Shown in pieces: positions 30,550 to 42,793 of a stretch of DNA of 64,000 bases. The stretch covers positions 6,690,385 to 6,754,384 of the forward strand of contig NW_021167079.1 in the NCBI RefSeq assembly GCF_003711515.1, written 5' to 3'. A program made the position numbers and the translations under genes. The DNA comes from Sodiomyces alkalinus F11. Taxonomy: Eukaryota; Ascomycota; Sordariomycetes; Glomerellales; Plectosphaerellaceae. The first letter of the stretch is position 1, and the number at the start of each line of letters is the position of its first letter. The notes under the pieces were generated by a model that made no database searches, was not told the origin of the DNA, and saw only the letters and a program-made list of their open reading frames with translations.

Positions 30550-31950
30550 CTAGAACGTTTACTAGGAGACTTACTACTCTTATAACCGGAGAAATAAGAA
30601 TAATACACGTTAATTTCGTCGCTAGCTAGCTTTATCGTATTGATTTTATAAAGGTATATCTCCTCTCCTTTGCTTAAAACTTCGTCGATAAACTTAAAGC
30701 CTTTAGTACGGAGTTCTTCCTTATCTTATATCCTATAAGGATTATCCGCAGCGATATAGACTACCTACCGGCTAATAGTATTCGATTACCCTAGTTTAAC
30801 CTACTACTTTATACGGCGAGTATACGGACGCTACTCCTGCCGATAAAATCTATTACCTCTACGAAACTAATAGCCTCCGCGTGCACGGTTACCTTAATTA
30901 TTCTAATTACCTCGACCCTAACTAAATCCGCCCCGATTATCTGCGAAGTCTCGGTTACTAAAACGATTTATAGAGCCGTCTCTACTACCGTAACGACCCT
31001 AGTTAGCGGTGTTAGCATTAGTGTCCGTCGCTATATACGTAAGTAACCTATTCTCCGGGATAATACGGTTCTTAGAAAAGCTAGATAGGCCTCTAAGTAT
31101 TTCTATACAGATTATACCGTATCGAATCTAGTATCGCAGAGACTATTAACGGTTAGTAATCTAATCTTCGATAGCACGGATAAAATCGTCGAAATACTTA
31201 TTAACGTTTAGGCGGGGGTAGATTTCGCGAAGGGACGGGTTAAGTCGATTCTAGATTTCCTGTTATATATCTAGATTCGTCCGAGTCGTGGCAGCTAAGA
31301 ATCTATAAAAATAAGCCACCTAGTTAGCCTATTCTATAAAGGATTTATCGTCTATAATATCACAAGCTATAAAACGTATATCGCTTATCCTAGCGGTAGT
31401 AACTTCTGGCTTTATTCTCTAATGCCTACGAAGTAAAGCGTATATATTATTAAGGCTACGCCGAACTTCGTTACGCTATATAGCTATAACGCTACTTACT
31501 CACTATATACCTGCCTCGCCTAAAAATAAGGCGTTAAGGTTAATACGAGCTTCCTCCCTAAGCTTAGAAGTATTTATAAAGAGTTCCACTTTTTCGATAA
31601 ATAGGTTAATATTATACTAGATTACCTTATCTCTAGAGACCGTCTAAAATATAGTTAACGCTCCCGGGTGCACTAGAGGACTAAAGTGGCTAATAGAGCT
31701 AAGTTTACGCCGAAAAGAAAAATAATTATTACCTCCCGCGCCGATACCGTTATTTAGCTTTCTATTTCCTATAGCTACGATAAGGGTACTAAAAAGTGCC
31801 TAGAATTAGTCGTTCGTTAGTATAACCGGGGGAGCTAAAGCCTATGGTATCGGTGCTTAGTACTAAAACTACGTCTACGGAAGAACCTAAGAATACTAAT
31901 AATAGGTCTATAGAATTATCTATTTATATTAAAACTAAGTGTAAGAGACT
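30550..31950 (-). pseudogene. Element B gag relic
   Basis: Minus-strand reading shows Gag-like text around 31.2-31.35 kb (AYFYRFLAATTRTNLD, then IWNRLNPSLREIYPRLNV with RIP stops), compatible with a Ty3/gypsy capsid. D separates this part from the protease/RT on its left. RIP stops prevent any function. Confidence 0.6.
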
Positions 31951-33680
31951 TAATACTATACGTCGTGTTACGTTTTAGCCTGCTATCGATACTGCGTGGT
32001 ATAGCGTCTCTGCTCTTTTATAGCGGCCTGCTATCTTTGCTATTCGGCTATTCGCTGCTATTATACAGCCTGCTACTACGTGGTATACTGCTACTACTAT
32101 CGCTGCTACTACCGTGGCTGCTACTACTCGGGTAGAGCCGGCTACGGAGCCTGGTTCTAATCGATGTTTATATCTATAGAGTGTTATAGGATTCTTACGA
32201 GCTCGGAATTAATATTAGCGGATAGCTCCTAAAAACGATACGAAAGGGGCGAGGATCGCGTAGAATCAGAATCTTACAGTAATTTAATATAAGGATATAG
32301 TCTAGGAGGGATTTACGAATAAGGGATATTAATAGAGTTACTAGGTAATAAACGAGCCGAACCAAATAACGATCTTCGGCGACCGTGAGTAGTAGGACCT
32401 CTACGGTCTGTAAAAGGGTAAGGGTAAGGAGTATAACGATAGGAAGAATTCTAGCGCCTATATATACTTATAAGCCCTAACTAATAAGACTATAACGCTT
32501 TACTTACCTACTAAGGAGGGAAAACCTACAGCACTTCGGTGTCTTACTAAGGACACGATTATAAAACTTCACTTATCTACTAAGGAGGAGGAGGAGTCTA
32601 AAAAGGAGAAGGAATCTAAGGAGGAGGAGGAGTCTAAGAAGGAGGAGGAATCTAAGGAGGAGAAAGAGTCTACGGTACTTTAGTCTCCTACTAAGGACTA
32701 GACTATACCCCTTTACTTATCTATAGAGGAGTGGAAATCTATAGCGCTATAGTATCTTATTAAGGGAGGGACTATAGTGCCTCGCTAATCTATCGCGAAA
32801 TAACTTTACTTAATTATCTGCTTCTAGTAATATTAAGAAACTTAAGAACTATAGTTAACGTCGCTCGTACTTACCCCTAGTCTATTAACTACTCCGATAG
32901 GTAAGTTAGGCTAGAGTTAACTAATTAACTCCTACCACGGTGCCTAGCAGATCTTACCGATATCTATAAGCGTTAGTAGTCGGCCTAAGCTCGCTATTAT
33001 AAAAGTGAGCCTTTTTATTCGATAACTAAAAGACTGCCGTCGGGTAAGTGTTACTTCTATGCCTAATCGGGATTCGCCTAGATAAACTTATAAATATAGA
33101 ATAGCTCTTTCTTTACAGATAATAATAGTTCTATTTACCACCGGTTACGAGAAGGAGAAGCCGATAGTAGTAGGAGGCTAAGAATAAGCAGGTGTGTTAC
33201 GAGGAGATCTTAGGATATAGAAAAAGGGAAAGAAATCTATAGAGTAATAAAAACAGAAACTATAGCTAGTATAAAGGTTTACTGCCGAGGTATAACTATC
33301 GTATCGGGAATAGTAGATGTCTAAATAACGTTAAGATAAAAAGGAGTAAAATAACGATATAGATAGACGCCACTTAATCGTGAAAAATAAAAAGACGTGT
33401 AGAAAGGAAAAGGGTAGTAAAAAGATACGTTCGGTGGGCGTTAAGTTATTTTAATTCGCAGGAAATACGTGAACGTGAATATTATTAGTGGATAGAAATT
33501 ATTAGCCTTATAGCTCTTATATTATCGGTAATCTACGGAAAGCCGGTGGTGATTTTATACTAAGGATCTACGAGAATAGTTAATAGATATAGTAGTATTA
33601 TTAAATATACAGAAGCAGAAAAAGATAAAAGAGAAATCAGAACAGGGTATAGTATAGTAAACGATAGGAACTTTCAGTTA
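31950..33680 (+). pseudogene. Antisense Glu/Lys-repeat ORF relic in the leader of element B
   Basis: The stretch between gag and the 5' LTR of B is unusually long (about 1.7 kb). On the plus strand (opposite to gag-pol) 32.4-32.8 kb reads as repeats of the type LxLPTKEGKPTALRCLTKD, including a Glu/Lys/Ser tract (SKEEEESKKEKESK and variants, 32580-32680). It is RIP-damaged with several stops. It may be an antisense gene or just repetitive leader DNA; function unknown. Confidence 0.35.
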
Positions 33681-33688
33681 CTACTATT

Positions 33689-33866
33689 TACTATACCGAG
33701 TATAACGGCTATACGACGAAGGTCTGCAGAAGATATAAAGAATTAAAGATATATTCGGAAGAGATATAAGCTCGTAGAGCTCTGTGACAGGGGCTGCTAA
33801 GATGCCTCTGCCATCTGCTGACTCATCTGCTAGCTATGTATATAAACTAAGGTACCCTGCGTAGCA
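33689..33866 (-). repeat. 5' LTR of element B
   Basis: 178 bp, same length as 14563-14740; followed by TSD GACCC (33867-33871). Its first bases TACTATACC correspond to TGCTATGCC in the other copy, both changes being TG to TA. Confidence 0.92.
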
Positions 33867-33871
33867 GACCC

Positions 33872-36165
33872 TCCGCGTCCACGAGTCGACGAAGAATAGT
33901 TATAGCACTTAAGAGCAGGCTATCTTAGACTAAGCGCTCTACGAGTATTAGTTCGTAATGCTAGGAACGTATTAATAAAGGGAACTAAGCGGATAGACTA
34001 TAAGATGTGCTCCCGAACCTAGGCACATTAAGTTATATCTCGACACATGTTAGAATACCACTCCCTATAACCGTTTTAGCGTATTTATTAGGATCTTTAA
34101 GAGCTACCTAAGAGCTATAACGGTATACGATATTTTCATATAATAAAGGACGAATATAGCGGCTAGATCTATGTACTACCTTTAGCTTCGAAAAATAGCG
34201 TTACGGTTTATAACGCGCTATAAGCCTTTAAACGATAGGTTAATCGGCAGTTAATATTATATATCTGTAAGATACGTAGTAATAATAAGCCCTTAATCGT
34301 TAATCTAGCAGTGGATTTAATAACCTAGCTATAGACGAGTAGTTAAGAGATCGATATAGAAATTATACCGCCCTATACCTATGAACCGAACGGAGGCAGC
34401 GAAAGAGCCGGTTAACTAATTATTATAAAGTCTAATACTATACTTAACGGAGCAGGAATTCCACTAGATAAATAGCCAGAGAGTACCAGAATAGCAGCGT
34501 TATTATATAATATAAGTCCCTTATAATAACACGGATAGAAATCCCTAGTAGAAATCCTCGACTTATAGTTTAGAAATAATACACCGATTCCGGTAAAAGA
34601 GTATATAGCCGACCTACGCCCTAATTAGAGTAGTATTTATACCTACGGCTACTACGCCTATCTAATAGCAAGGGATAAGGAGGCTAGGAGGAATAGGAAA
34701 CTATATAAGGTTTAAGTAAAGGGATATATTAGGTATCTTATAGGTTACGTTACCTATAATATTTACTAAGTATAGATTCTATAGCTTTAGAAGGTTATTA
34801 TAACACGTAATATATAGTTTAATCAGCAGCTATTGTATAAACTATAGCTCGAAAAAGCAGAATAGATCCCGGAGCCCAAGGCGAGGAACTAGCTTATAAT
34901 TTACGAAATATAAGAAGATAAAGACAACGCCTTTATCCTATAGGCCTACCCTCCGGGTAGATTAATTAATAGCGTACCTTTTAGAGAATAAGTATAGTCT
35001 ATGGGTTCGAACTCGGGGGTAGGAGTAGTAGAGGTATACATAGACGCTTCTTCGCTACTACTAGATATAGACGCACCTAGTATACCCGAACCGCCTATAA
35101 TAGAACTTTAAACCCTATACGTAATACCTAATCCTTAGAGCAGGAATCTTCAGGTTATAAGCGTAGAGCCGTAGTCTTCGGAGGAACTCGTAATTAATAA
35201 TTCTTCCGACCAATAAGATAACGGAGCGGCCACCTAGAAAGATACCGTAACCGACACGCTAGAATTATATATACTACAGCTTAATACGGACACTTCGATA
35301 ATTTTAACTATAAAAAGGAGTATATAGGCGATAGTATAGGGACTAGCTACCCCTAATCCGTACCACGGTACTAGCCGTACTATAGTATCTGAATCCAGAC
35401 TACCTATCCGACTAACTCCTAAGGTAACCGCCTATTAAAAGAAAACGAGTATACTAATAAAGGAAGTAACGCGCGCTAACGTAAGAATCACCGATCGCTA
35501 TACTTAACGAAAGACTATTCGGATTAATCCACGGATAGATTAGGTAAAGCTAGATATACCTTTAACTTATACCTTTTTCTTATCTAATTAATAAGAAGAG
35601 CGCTAGGATAGGCTAAAAGGGCTTCTAACCTTTAATTTAATAATCCTTAGAGTAGCCGATACTAAAATCAATACCCGTTCGAATACTAAAAGAGAGGCTA
35701 TAACGTTACCGAAGCCCTTAATCGATAGCAGGGTTTATCACGACCACCTAAAGGCTATACTAAAGCATTAGCGGGAGCTTATTAACTACTCGATACGTGA
35801 ACGGTTTAAGGAAGCCGCGTAAAAGGAGGTAAATAAGCTAATTAAAAAGCGTATATAGAGACAAATTAAGCGCTTAGAGGCGAAGTTAAAGCCTTTTCCA
35901 TTAAAATAGGTTTTCACCTATAAATTCGACTAAAACGGATATCTTGAACGATATAAGACACGCTTATATATTTAAGGGGATTTATAGGAGAGCTTAATAA
36001 TTAAGGGAACCTACGTAATAACGCTTGCTATATAGTCTTTTTATATTATTATAGCCCTAGCTACTTAGTTTAATCTAGAGATTAAGTAACTTAATATCGT
36101 TAACGCCTTTGTTAACGCCTAAAGGAGTAAAACAGGAACGCCCGTTATATACGAACTTCCTAATA
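33872..36165 (+). pseudogene. Element A integrase and N-terminal RT relic
   Basis: Continuation of element A beyond the GACCC duplication. Integrase-like sequence (33.9-35.0 kb) is followed by a variable linker and the start of copia RT at 35.9-36.16 kb, with VFTYKFDQNGYLERYKTRL, then GDL and NIVNAFVNA. The frame is cut by element C at GATTT (36166-36170) and resumes at 43235. Confidence 0.75.
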
Positions 36166-36170
36166 GATTT

Positions 36171-36606
36171 TTTTGAAGATATCTGACGATATCGGATAAA
36201 CGGAAGGGACGAAAGTCACGAAAAGCAGTGGAAAAATAAGAAGATAATAATGGGATTGTAAGGTGGGATCTCTGCGCGCGTATTGTCTCTTCTTCGGATC
36301 GAAAAAGGGATTGAGATAAAGGATTGAGGATTAAGAATAAAGAACAAAGAAAGGAAGAACCGAACCGAGGGAACAGGTTAATATCCTTTATTCTTTGTAA
36401 AGGATCGATATCGTAATAGTATTGTAATATATATCGATATTGTAGTAATATCGTAATCCATTGTATCCTTTGTCTGACTCGTAATAGATGAACTGACTCG
36501 AAAGAGAACGGTCTAGGCTTACGGGGAAGATATCCTTTATTCGAGTACGAAGGATATACTCGAAAGATATTAAGGATATTATTAGTAATAATATTAATAT
36601 CAAAAA
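36171..36606 (-). repeat. 3' LTR of element C
   Basis: 436 bp, paired with 42794-43229. In element orientation it starts TTTTTGATATT and ends CTTCAAAA. The flanking 5-bp TSD is only found when the outer T/A runs are counted as part of the LTR. A 71-codon ORF (36388-36603) occurs in both LTRs and is incidental. Confidence 0.92.
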
Positions 36607-37114
36607 CCCCCCCGTAAGCTGGTTCTTATATAAGAAGGAGCAGCTTAAAACGAGTATATATATTATAGAGTTATAGTGCAGAAACCCTAGTTAACTAACT
36701 AGGACTAATTACAAGAGGAAAAAAAATGAAATAAAACCTCTAAGGGAAATTTTTAAAAACCCTTGATTTGTTATAAAGGGAAAATTCGAGAACCCTTTTT
36801 ATAATACTAGGAAAACACGTAGGTAAAAACCTAGTTATAGTATCTTTAGGAAAACCCGTGGGTAAAAAACCTAAGTATTTATATCTAGGACAATCCAAAG
36901 ATAAAAAACCTAGTTATAGACCTTAGTATTTTAATTCTTGAATTCGGGTACAAGGTGGTATATCGTAGTCAGGCAACGTATCGTCTTTATAGCCTAAATT
37001 CATATAACCATATAGTGTATTATATAAGTCTTTAGGTAGACCTTTAGTCATTATATCGGCTATATTAAATTTAGTATTTATATAAACGACCTTTATTTTA
37101 TTATTTTAAGGCTA

Positions 37115-37227
37115 TTATCGGCAGTAGTGATACTGACGGTCTATATGCTTTACACGTTTATGAAATTCAGGATTTTCATAAAGCTTCTTTGCGCTTTCGC
37201 TGTCTATTAATATAGTAGGAATCGGTA

Positions 37228-37276
<49 letters not shown>

Positions 37277-38500
37277 CAAATCAAAATTTATATCAGTAAA
37301 TAACCTAAGGTTATCTACTAGGTCTGTATATATATTATGTATATAGATTTCTTCTTTAGAAGCTTCGGTTAAAGCCATATATTCTGATTCTGTTATTAAT
37401 AAAGCAACGACTTTCTGTTTAGTAGAAGTCCAGCTTATTAAATTATTTACACCTATATAGTAGATGTAGCCTGACGTAGAACTCCTGTCTTCGATTATAT
37501 CTGAAAAAACTAGCATCAGAATAACCGTATATATTAAGGTCTTTTTTATTTGAACAGTTATATAAAAGCCCGATATTAGGAAAAGTATTTATATAAGCCC
37601 AGACTCGATTTAACGCTATAGTATGCTCTGAAGATGGATTACTCATATATCGAGCACACTTATTAACAGCATAGGTTATATCTAGTCTTAAGTGTAGTGC
37701 TAAATATAATAAAGCACCGATTTCTTATTAGTATATTTTAATATCGGCTTTCGACGCCTATTCTTAATGTAGTACAAGGACCTTTTTATTTATATAGGGG
37801 GTATTAACGCATTTAAGGCTTCGTTTATTATACTTATCAAGGATCTTATTCGTATAAGGTAACTGATTTATAGAAAGGGTCTTATTTGATTTATTTATAG
37901 TAATTTCGTGGCCTAAAAAGGTATAAAGTTCACATAATTCTTTAAGTGAAATCTTCTTCGATATTTCAGTAAATAAATACTATATCGTTATAGTAGAAGG
38001 GCTTAGTATTACTATATCGTCTATATAGCATAGTAGTATAGCACGGTCTATTTTAGTCTTATAAAAAGTAAATATACCGTTATCGAAATCAGAGACTAGG
38101 CAGCCGATATCGCGGAGTATTTTTACTAGGAAAGTATACTAAAGCCGGGGGCTGTATTTTAAACCGTATAAAGCTTTATTTAGTTTATAAACTAGTTTAT
38201 TCGAGCCTTCTTTTTCCTCGAAGCCTATAGGTTATATAGTATAAATCTCGGTATCTATATCCGCGTGAACGAAAGCGTTCTTTACGTGGAACTATCTAAA
38301 ATTCCAGCCTAAGGATACGCCTAGTATAAAAGCTAATCTATAGCTCTTAGGTCTATAGGTAGTAGAAAAGGTTTCTAAATAATTAATACCGAGGACTTAA
38401 TTAAACCCTTATATACACTATCGTGCTTTATATTTTATAGCCTTGCCTTTATCGTTATATTTAATCTTATATATCTAACGGCCTCCTAACACATTTAAGG
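37115..38500 (-). pseudogene. Element C reverse transcriptase / RNase H relic
   Basis: The longest surviving frame (37115-37516) is copia RNase H: DRSSTSGYIYYIGVNNLISW, then TKQKVVALLITESEYMAL, with the family SxT-SAEYxAL pattern recognisable. An in-frame ATT/TTA run encodes 16 Asn in a row inside it. Just upstream (37443-37646) is SSEHTIALNRVWAYI...YSDASF, the RT/RNase H connection. RT proper extends to about 38.5 kb with more stops. A second (TTA)n run is at 38514-38549. Confidence 0.85.
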
Positions 38501-38511
38501 TATTTTTCTGC

Positions 38512-38547
<36 letters not shown>

Positions 38548-39519
38548 TAAGGCGTATCTTTTATACTTATTAAATCCCAGGTGTTTCTATATTCAAGTTC
38601 TGTTATTTCAGCTACTATAGCTTCTATCCACGTATCTTTATCAGAGCAGTTTATAGCCTATTTATAAGTAGCTGGTTCGTATAAAGAATTTATAGTTAAA
38701 AGAAAGTGGGGATCTTTTTAAAACTATAGGTTCCCGAGTATAGTATCTTTAGTTATATATAATAAGCGCTTATTATCATCGTACGATATATAATCGTTAT
38801 CTTTTTCCTTCGAAGATTTAGAAGGGATTTAAATTTCTAACCTAGATTTGAGCCGTTATTAACCGGGTTGGTTATATTATTCTTATTATTATTTTCGGCT
38901 AGAATAATACCGCCCGCTACTCGAAGACCCTTTCGTCTTTTATTATTATTATCCTTATCCTTATCTTCTTCTTCGGTTTAGATAGACCTAAACGTACGTT
39001 TAGTATTATTATAGTACTCGCCGAGTAGATAAGACTCGGGGTCGGAAACCGGTTCTACCTGCGGTATAGTAGAAGACTTATTACTATTATTTGTATAGGT
39101 TACAGGGTTATTTTTATTTTATTATAGTATCTAAAGAAGAAGTCAGAAACTGATTTTCTAGAATATAAACGTCACGATACCAGGTTATCTTCCTAGATCG
39201 AGGATTATATATTTTATAGTTATAATCGTTATAACCTACTAAAGCACCCTAAAGTGCTCGTGGATCCAGTTTCTTTATTTTCGGGTCGTTATTTTTATAA
39301 TATATAACGGAACCCCAAACCCGAATATTATTTATATTAGGTTTACGATTTTCTACTAATTCGTAGGGCGTTTTAAAGCCTACTGCTGAATTAGGTGTTC
39401 TATTATACGTATAAACTGCTGAATAAACAGCATCCCCCCAAAGGTATTTAGGTAGGCCTAAGTAGAAAAGAAAATAACGGACTTTTTCTATTATAGTCCT
39501 TATAACCCGTTCTATCGAG

Positions 39520-40000
39520 CCTTGAGTCTCGTGGGTATACGGGGGTTTTATACTATAATTTACACCGACGAACAGTCTTTTAAACGAGGCATTCGTGAAT
39601 TCTTTCCCGCCGTCGGTATTTACTTCTTTTATTTTTATATTATATTTATTATTTTCAACGGGAATCTTCCACTCTTTTATTACGTTTATAACAGTTATTT
39701 CTGATTTATCTACAAGCAGTTTTGCCTATAGATACCGTGTAGAACAGTCTATTATAAAAAGAATCCAACCCTTTCTATTATAGGTTATAGGGTCGATAGG
39801 CCCGTATAAATCCAAATAAACCTTTTTAAGGTAGGAAAAATCCTTATATTTATTAATGGATTCTTTATTCGTAAGCGTAGCTAACTTACTTTTTCTACAG
39901 GCTTCATAGCTCTGTATTTCTAGTATATCTTCTTTAGATATATTTATAGTATCTTTATTTATATATTTTAAAGCAGTGGGATTAATATAACCCATCCTGC
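39520..40000 (-). pseudogene. Element C integrase relic
   Basis: The 89-codon frame 39726-39995 contains the pre-integrase/integrase N-terminus of copia: SYEACRKSKLATLTNKES, then VYLDLYGPIDPITYNRKGW and IIDCSTRYL, matching the C-x-x-K-x and D-x-x-GP of the family. Further integrase sequence continues leftward with stops. Confidence 0.85.
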
Positions 40001-40799
40001 AATGCTACAGCGTTATGTTTTCTTTATGATTTATTATTTTCCGACGGTTATTTCGGTCTCTTTATTCTATTCTTTATTCTACCGGCTTTACCGGTTATTC
40101 TCTTCTTTATTCTACGACCTATTTATTCCTTTATACCTCTAAAGAGTGGGTCTTTAAGTGGGTATTTTCTAAGACCGTGTTCTTTATGCCTGACTATTCC
40201 TTTATTCCTAGAATCTGTTTCTTTATTCCTTTTCTTTTATCTAAAATAGTCTTCTTTATTTCTATTATATTTATAGCACTATAGGGCTTTAAGAACCGTG
40301 ATAATCCTATTACCCCCCCGTATGTTAGGGCCCGTGCCGAAGCCTAGTAAAGGCCGTTATATAAAATAGCTATAGTATAAACGTCGGTGGTTTTATGTTA
40401 GTTATTGTAGCATAGAATAAGCTGGTTATTTCCTGTAAGGCCGTAGATTTTCTTCTTATTTAGGACGGGAAGGCTAATAATATTAGTACCTAATTCGGGA
40501 ATATAAAAATAGTTCTAAAGTAGTATTATTCTTCCTAAATCCCTGAATTTAATATAACAGTCACTAATACCTATTATTTTTATTTTATTTGCATCACCTT
40601 AACTAGCAGTACTTTCGGTAGTTTTATACGTAGAAAAGAGCATTTTATTTACTATAACGTGTGCTATAGCACCACTATTAATATAAAAATTTAAATCCAA
40701 TTTAGTTAAACTATTAGAAGAAATCCTGTTGATCTTTTCCACTACCCGTCCTATATTTATATTAGTATCTTTATTAATTTAGGGTTCATTTTAAAGGAT

Positions 40800-42010
40800 A
40801 AATACCTATTTAATATCCATCAGGTCTTCCGCGTAGGGGTTAGGAAGACGTGTAGCCTTAGTTATAATAGGAACGTCTTCTAGAAAAGCCTCGTTATCCG
40901 AGTCTTCTTCTTCTTCTTTTTCTTTTTCTTCTTCTTTTTCTTTTTCTTCTTCTAATTCTTCTTCTTCTTCGGGTTTATCATCGGCATTAGCTTCCGAAAA
41001 AGGCTCCTCCGTAGGGGGTAAATTAGAAACTAAATTAATAGTTTCGTCGTTACTTATTTTCCCTAGAAGCTTCTATTACTCGCATTAACGGAAGAAATTT
41101 AGTATTTCCGTCTCTCGTAACGATAGCTTCGACGGTGCCGTCTTAGTCTTCTTCGGAGGCTTTTTATTTTTATTTACCCGATTTTAGGTATTTTTCCTTA
41201 ATCCTGAATTTCCCTTAACTACCTAGCTAGCCGGGGCTTTTTTAGGGTATAAAAAGAAATAGTTCGTCGGCAGGTGTCTAGACCTTTTTCAGTTACTATA
41301 GAAAAGGGTCTTCTAGTTCTTTTGCTATTAGCTGCTATTCGACTATTTTTTCTGATTTTTCTGTGCTTTTATAAGCAGGACCTTTAAGGTGGAAGAGTCG
41401 ATTTTGCTCGACGCGTCTATTAGTTCAGTAACGATTTTATCGAATATATAGCTATCGATATCGTGCCGAAGAGCCTATGTGATCTACGAGGTAACTGCGT
41501 CGTAACGCTCGTCGAGGCGGTTCAGAGTCTAGGCAAAAACCACCTTATCTGGTAGAATAATATCCCTTCCTCGAAGGATAATCAACCTTTCTTAGACTTT
41601 ATATAGAAAGTCCTCGAGCGTGGGGAATTCTAAGATATCTAGGTTAAAAAACGACGTAAGGATATTGTAGTCTGCTTAAAAACCCTTTTTCTCGTATAGG
41701 GATTTTAGCTTTTCCTAGATTTCTAAAGCAAAATTAAGGTCCTAAACCTATATTAGGGGCCCGTCTTACAGAGCGGAGAGTAGATCTCTAGTAGTCTTTA
41801 AATCTTCTTCTTTTACCTTATTAGAGGCATCTCCAGGCAGGGGTTTTATAAGCTCTTTTAGAAGCTTTCCCTTACGTGCGAAGTAAGCACGTATAGCTAT
41901 CGTCCAGGTTTAGTAGTCCTGACTACCCTTTAGCTTCTTTACGTTGATTTCCTTAAGTTTAGCCTACGCGGGTATCTTTCGAGCTTCTAAACGGTATTTA
42001 TTTTATTTAT
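40800..42010 (-). pseudogene. Element C gag relic
   Basis: Minus-strand reading gives a copia/UBN2-type Gag (text such as TWTIAIRAYFARKGKLLKEL near 41.9 kb and LDERYDAVTS near 41.5 kb). An acidic tract of Glu/Lys repeats at 40905-40980 (CTT/TTC runs on the plus strand) precedes the protease. RIP stops are present. Confidence 0.75.
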
Positions 42011-42793
42011 TTTAGATAAGAACTAACGAAGTTATACTATAAATAAGGAAAATAGTTCTTTTCTTTATTATTTTCTTTATTCTGAGTATAGACGTGGTTA
42101 CCATAGCGATACCTTTATTCGTGCGGGTCTAAAGTGGAACCGGTATATAGTTCTTTATTCTAAAAGAGGAAAAACAGCTTCGTAGATAAAGAAAACGATA
42201 TCCGTACGTGCGAATAACAGAATTCCTTTATTTCCAAAGATAGTATTCCTTTATTCCGGCGGATCCAAAGTGGGGCCGGTGTGATTCATTTATTCGCGAG
42301 GATCCTAAAATAGGTCTTCGCGTAGCGAGGGGATTCACGGTCGCGTAGAAAACACGATATTTATATAGGATTCCACGGTCGGAAAATACATAGGGGAAAT
42401 CTCAGGTAAAACTAAAGACTTATAAGCAATGAAGATATCCTAGTAATAATAACTAGAATAGCCCTCGTAGTATAGTGGTTATTATATCCGTACGTATAGA
42501 ATAGTGCCCTTATTTAATTCACGTAATCGTAGCTTTTATGATTTTTATGATTTTATAGATTTATAAGCGTACGACTAAGCCGACCGACCGATCGAACCGT
42601 AGAATCGTAGATATAGGAATATAGGTCAGTAGGAAGGTAGGAAGGTAGTGTCGGTAGTATATAAAGAGGAATATCGGATAGGAATAGGGACTGTTGTTTG
42701 GAATCGGGGGATTCTCTTTTTAGCTTACGACCGTAGGTAATTAAGAAATACGTTATTTCGAGACTTTAGTCGAGCTTTTCCGGGCTTATAGGC

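Larger units (their letters stand above)
14563..33866 (-). mobile_element. Element B: Ty3/gypsy LTR retrotransposon, RIPed, interrupted by element D
   Basis: 178-bp LTRs at 14563-14740 and 33689-33866, TSD GACCC at 14558-14562 and 33867-33871. LTR ends are TG...CA before RIP (plus strand TGCTATGCC...GTAGCA). Pol is on the minus strand: protease (VDICVDSG near 21.35-21.5 kb), RT (about 19.4-20.7 kb, with VRLLGFKVDGLGL and YIGKVGFLRRF), integrase (about 17.5-19.2 kb) and a chromodomain-like end near 17.3-17.5 kb (YLI-WKG). Gag lies at 30.6-31.9 kb, to the right of D. A purine-rich AGAGAGGGG tract sits next to the left LTR as a polypurine tract should. Without D it is about 10.7 kb, long for the group, because of extra sequence at both ends. 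Confidence 0.88.

Noticed and set aside
35000..35020. GGTTCGAACTC resembling a tRNA B-box
   Set aside because: It sits in the element A polyprotein relic and no A-box or cloverleaf accompanies it.
36388..36603. 71-codon minus-strand ORF repeated at 43011-43226
   Set aside because: It lies wholly within the two LTRs of element C; the repetition is due to the LTR pair, not to a conserved gene.
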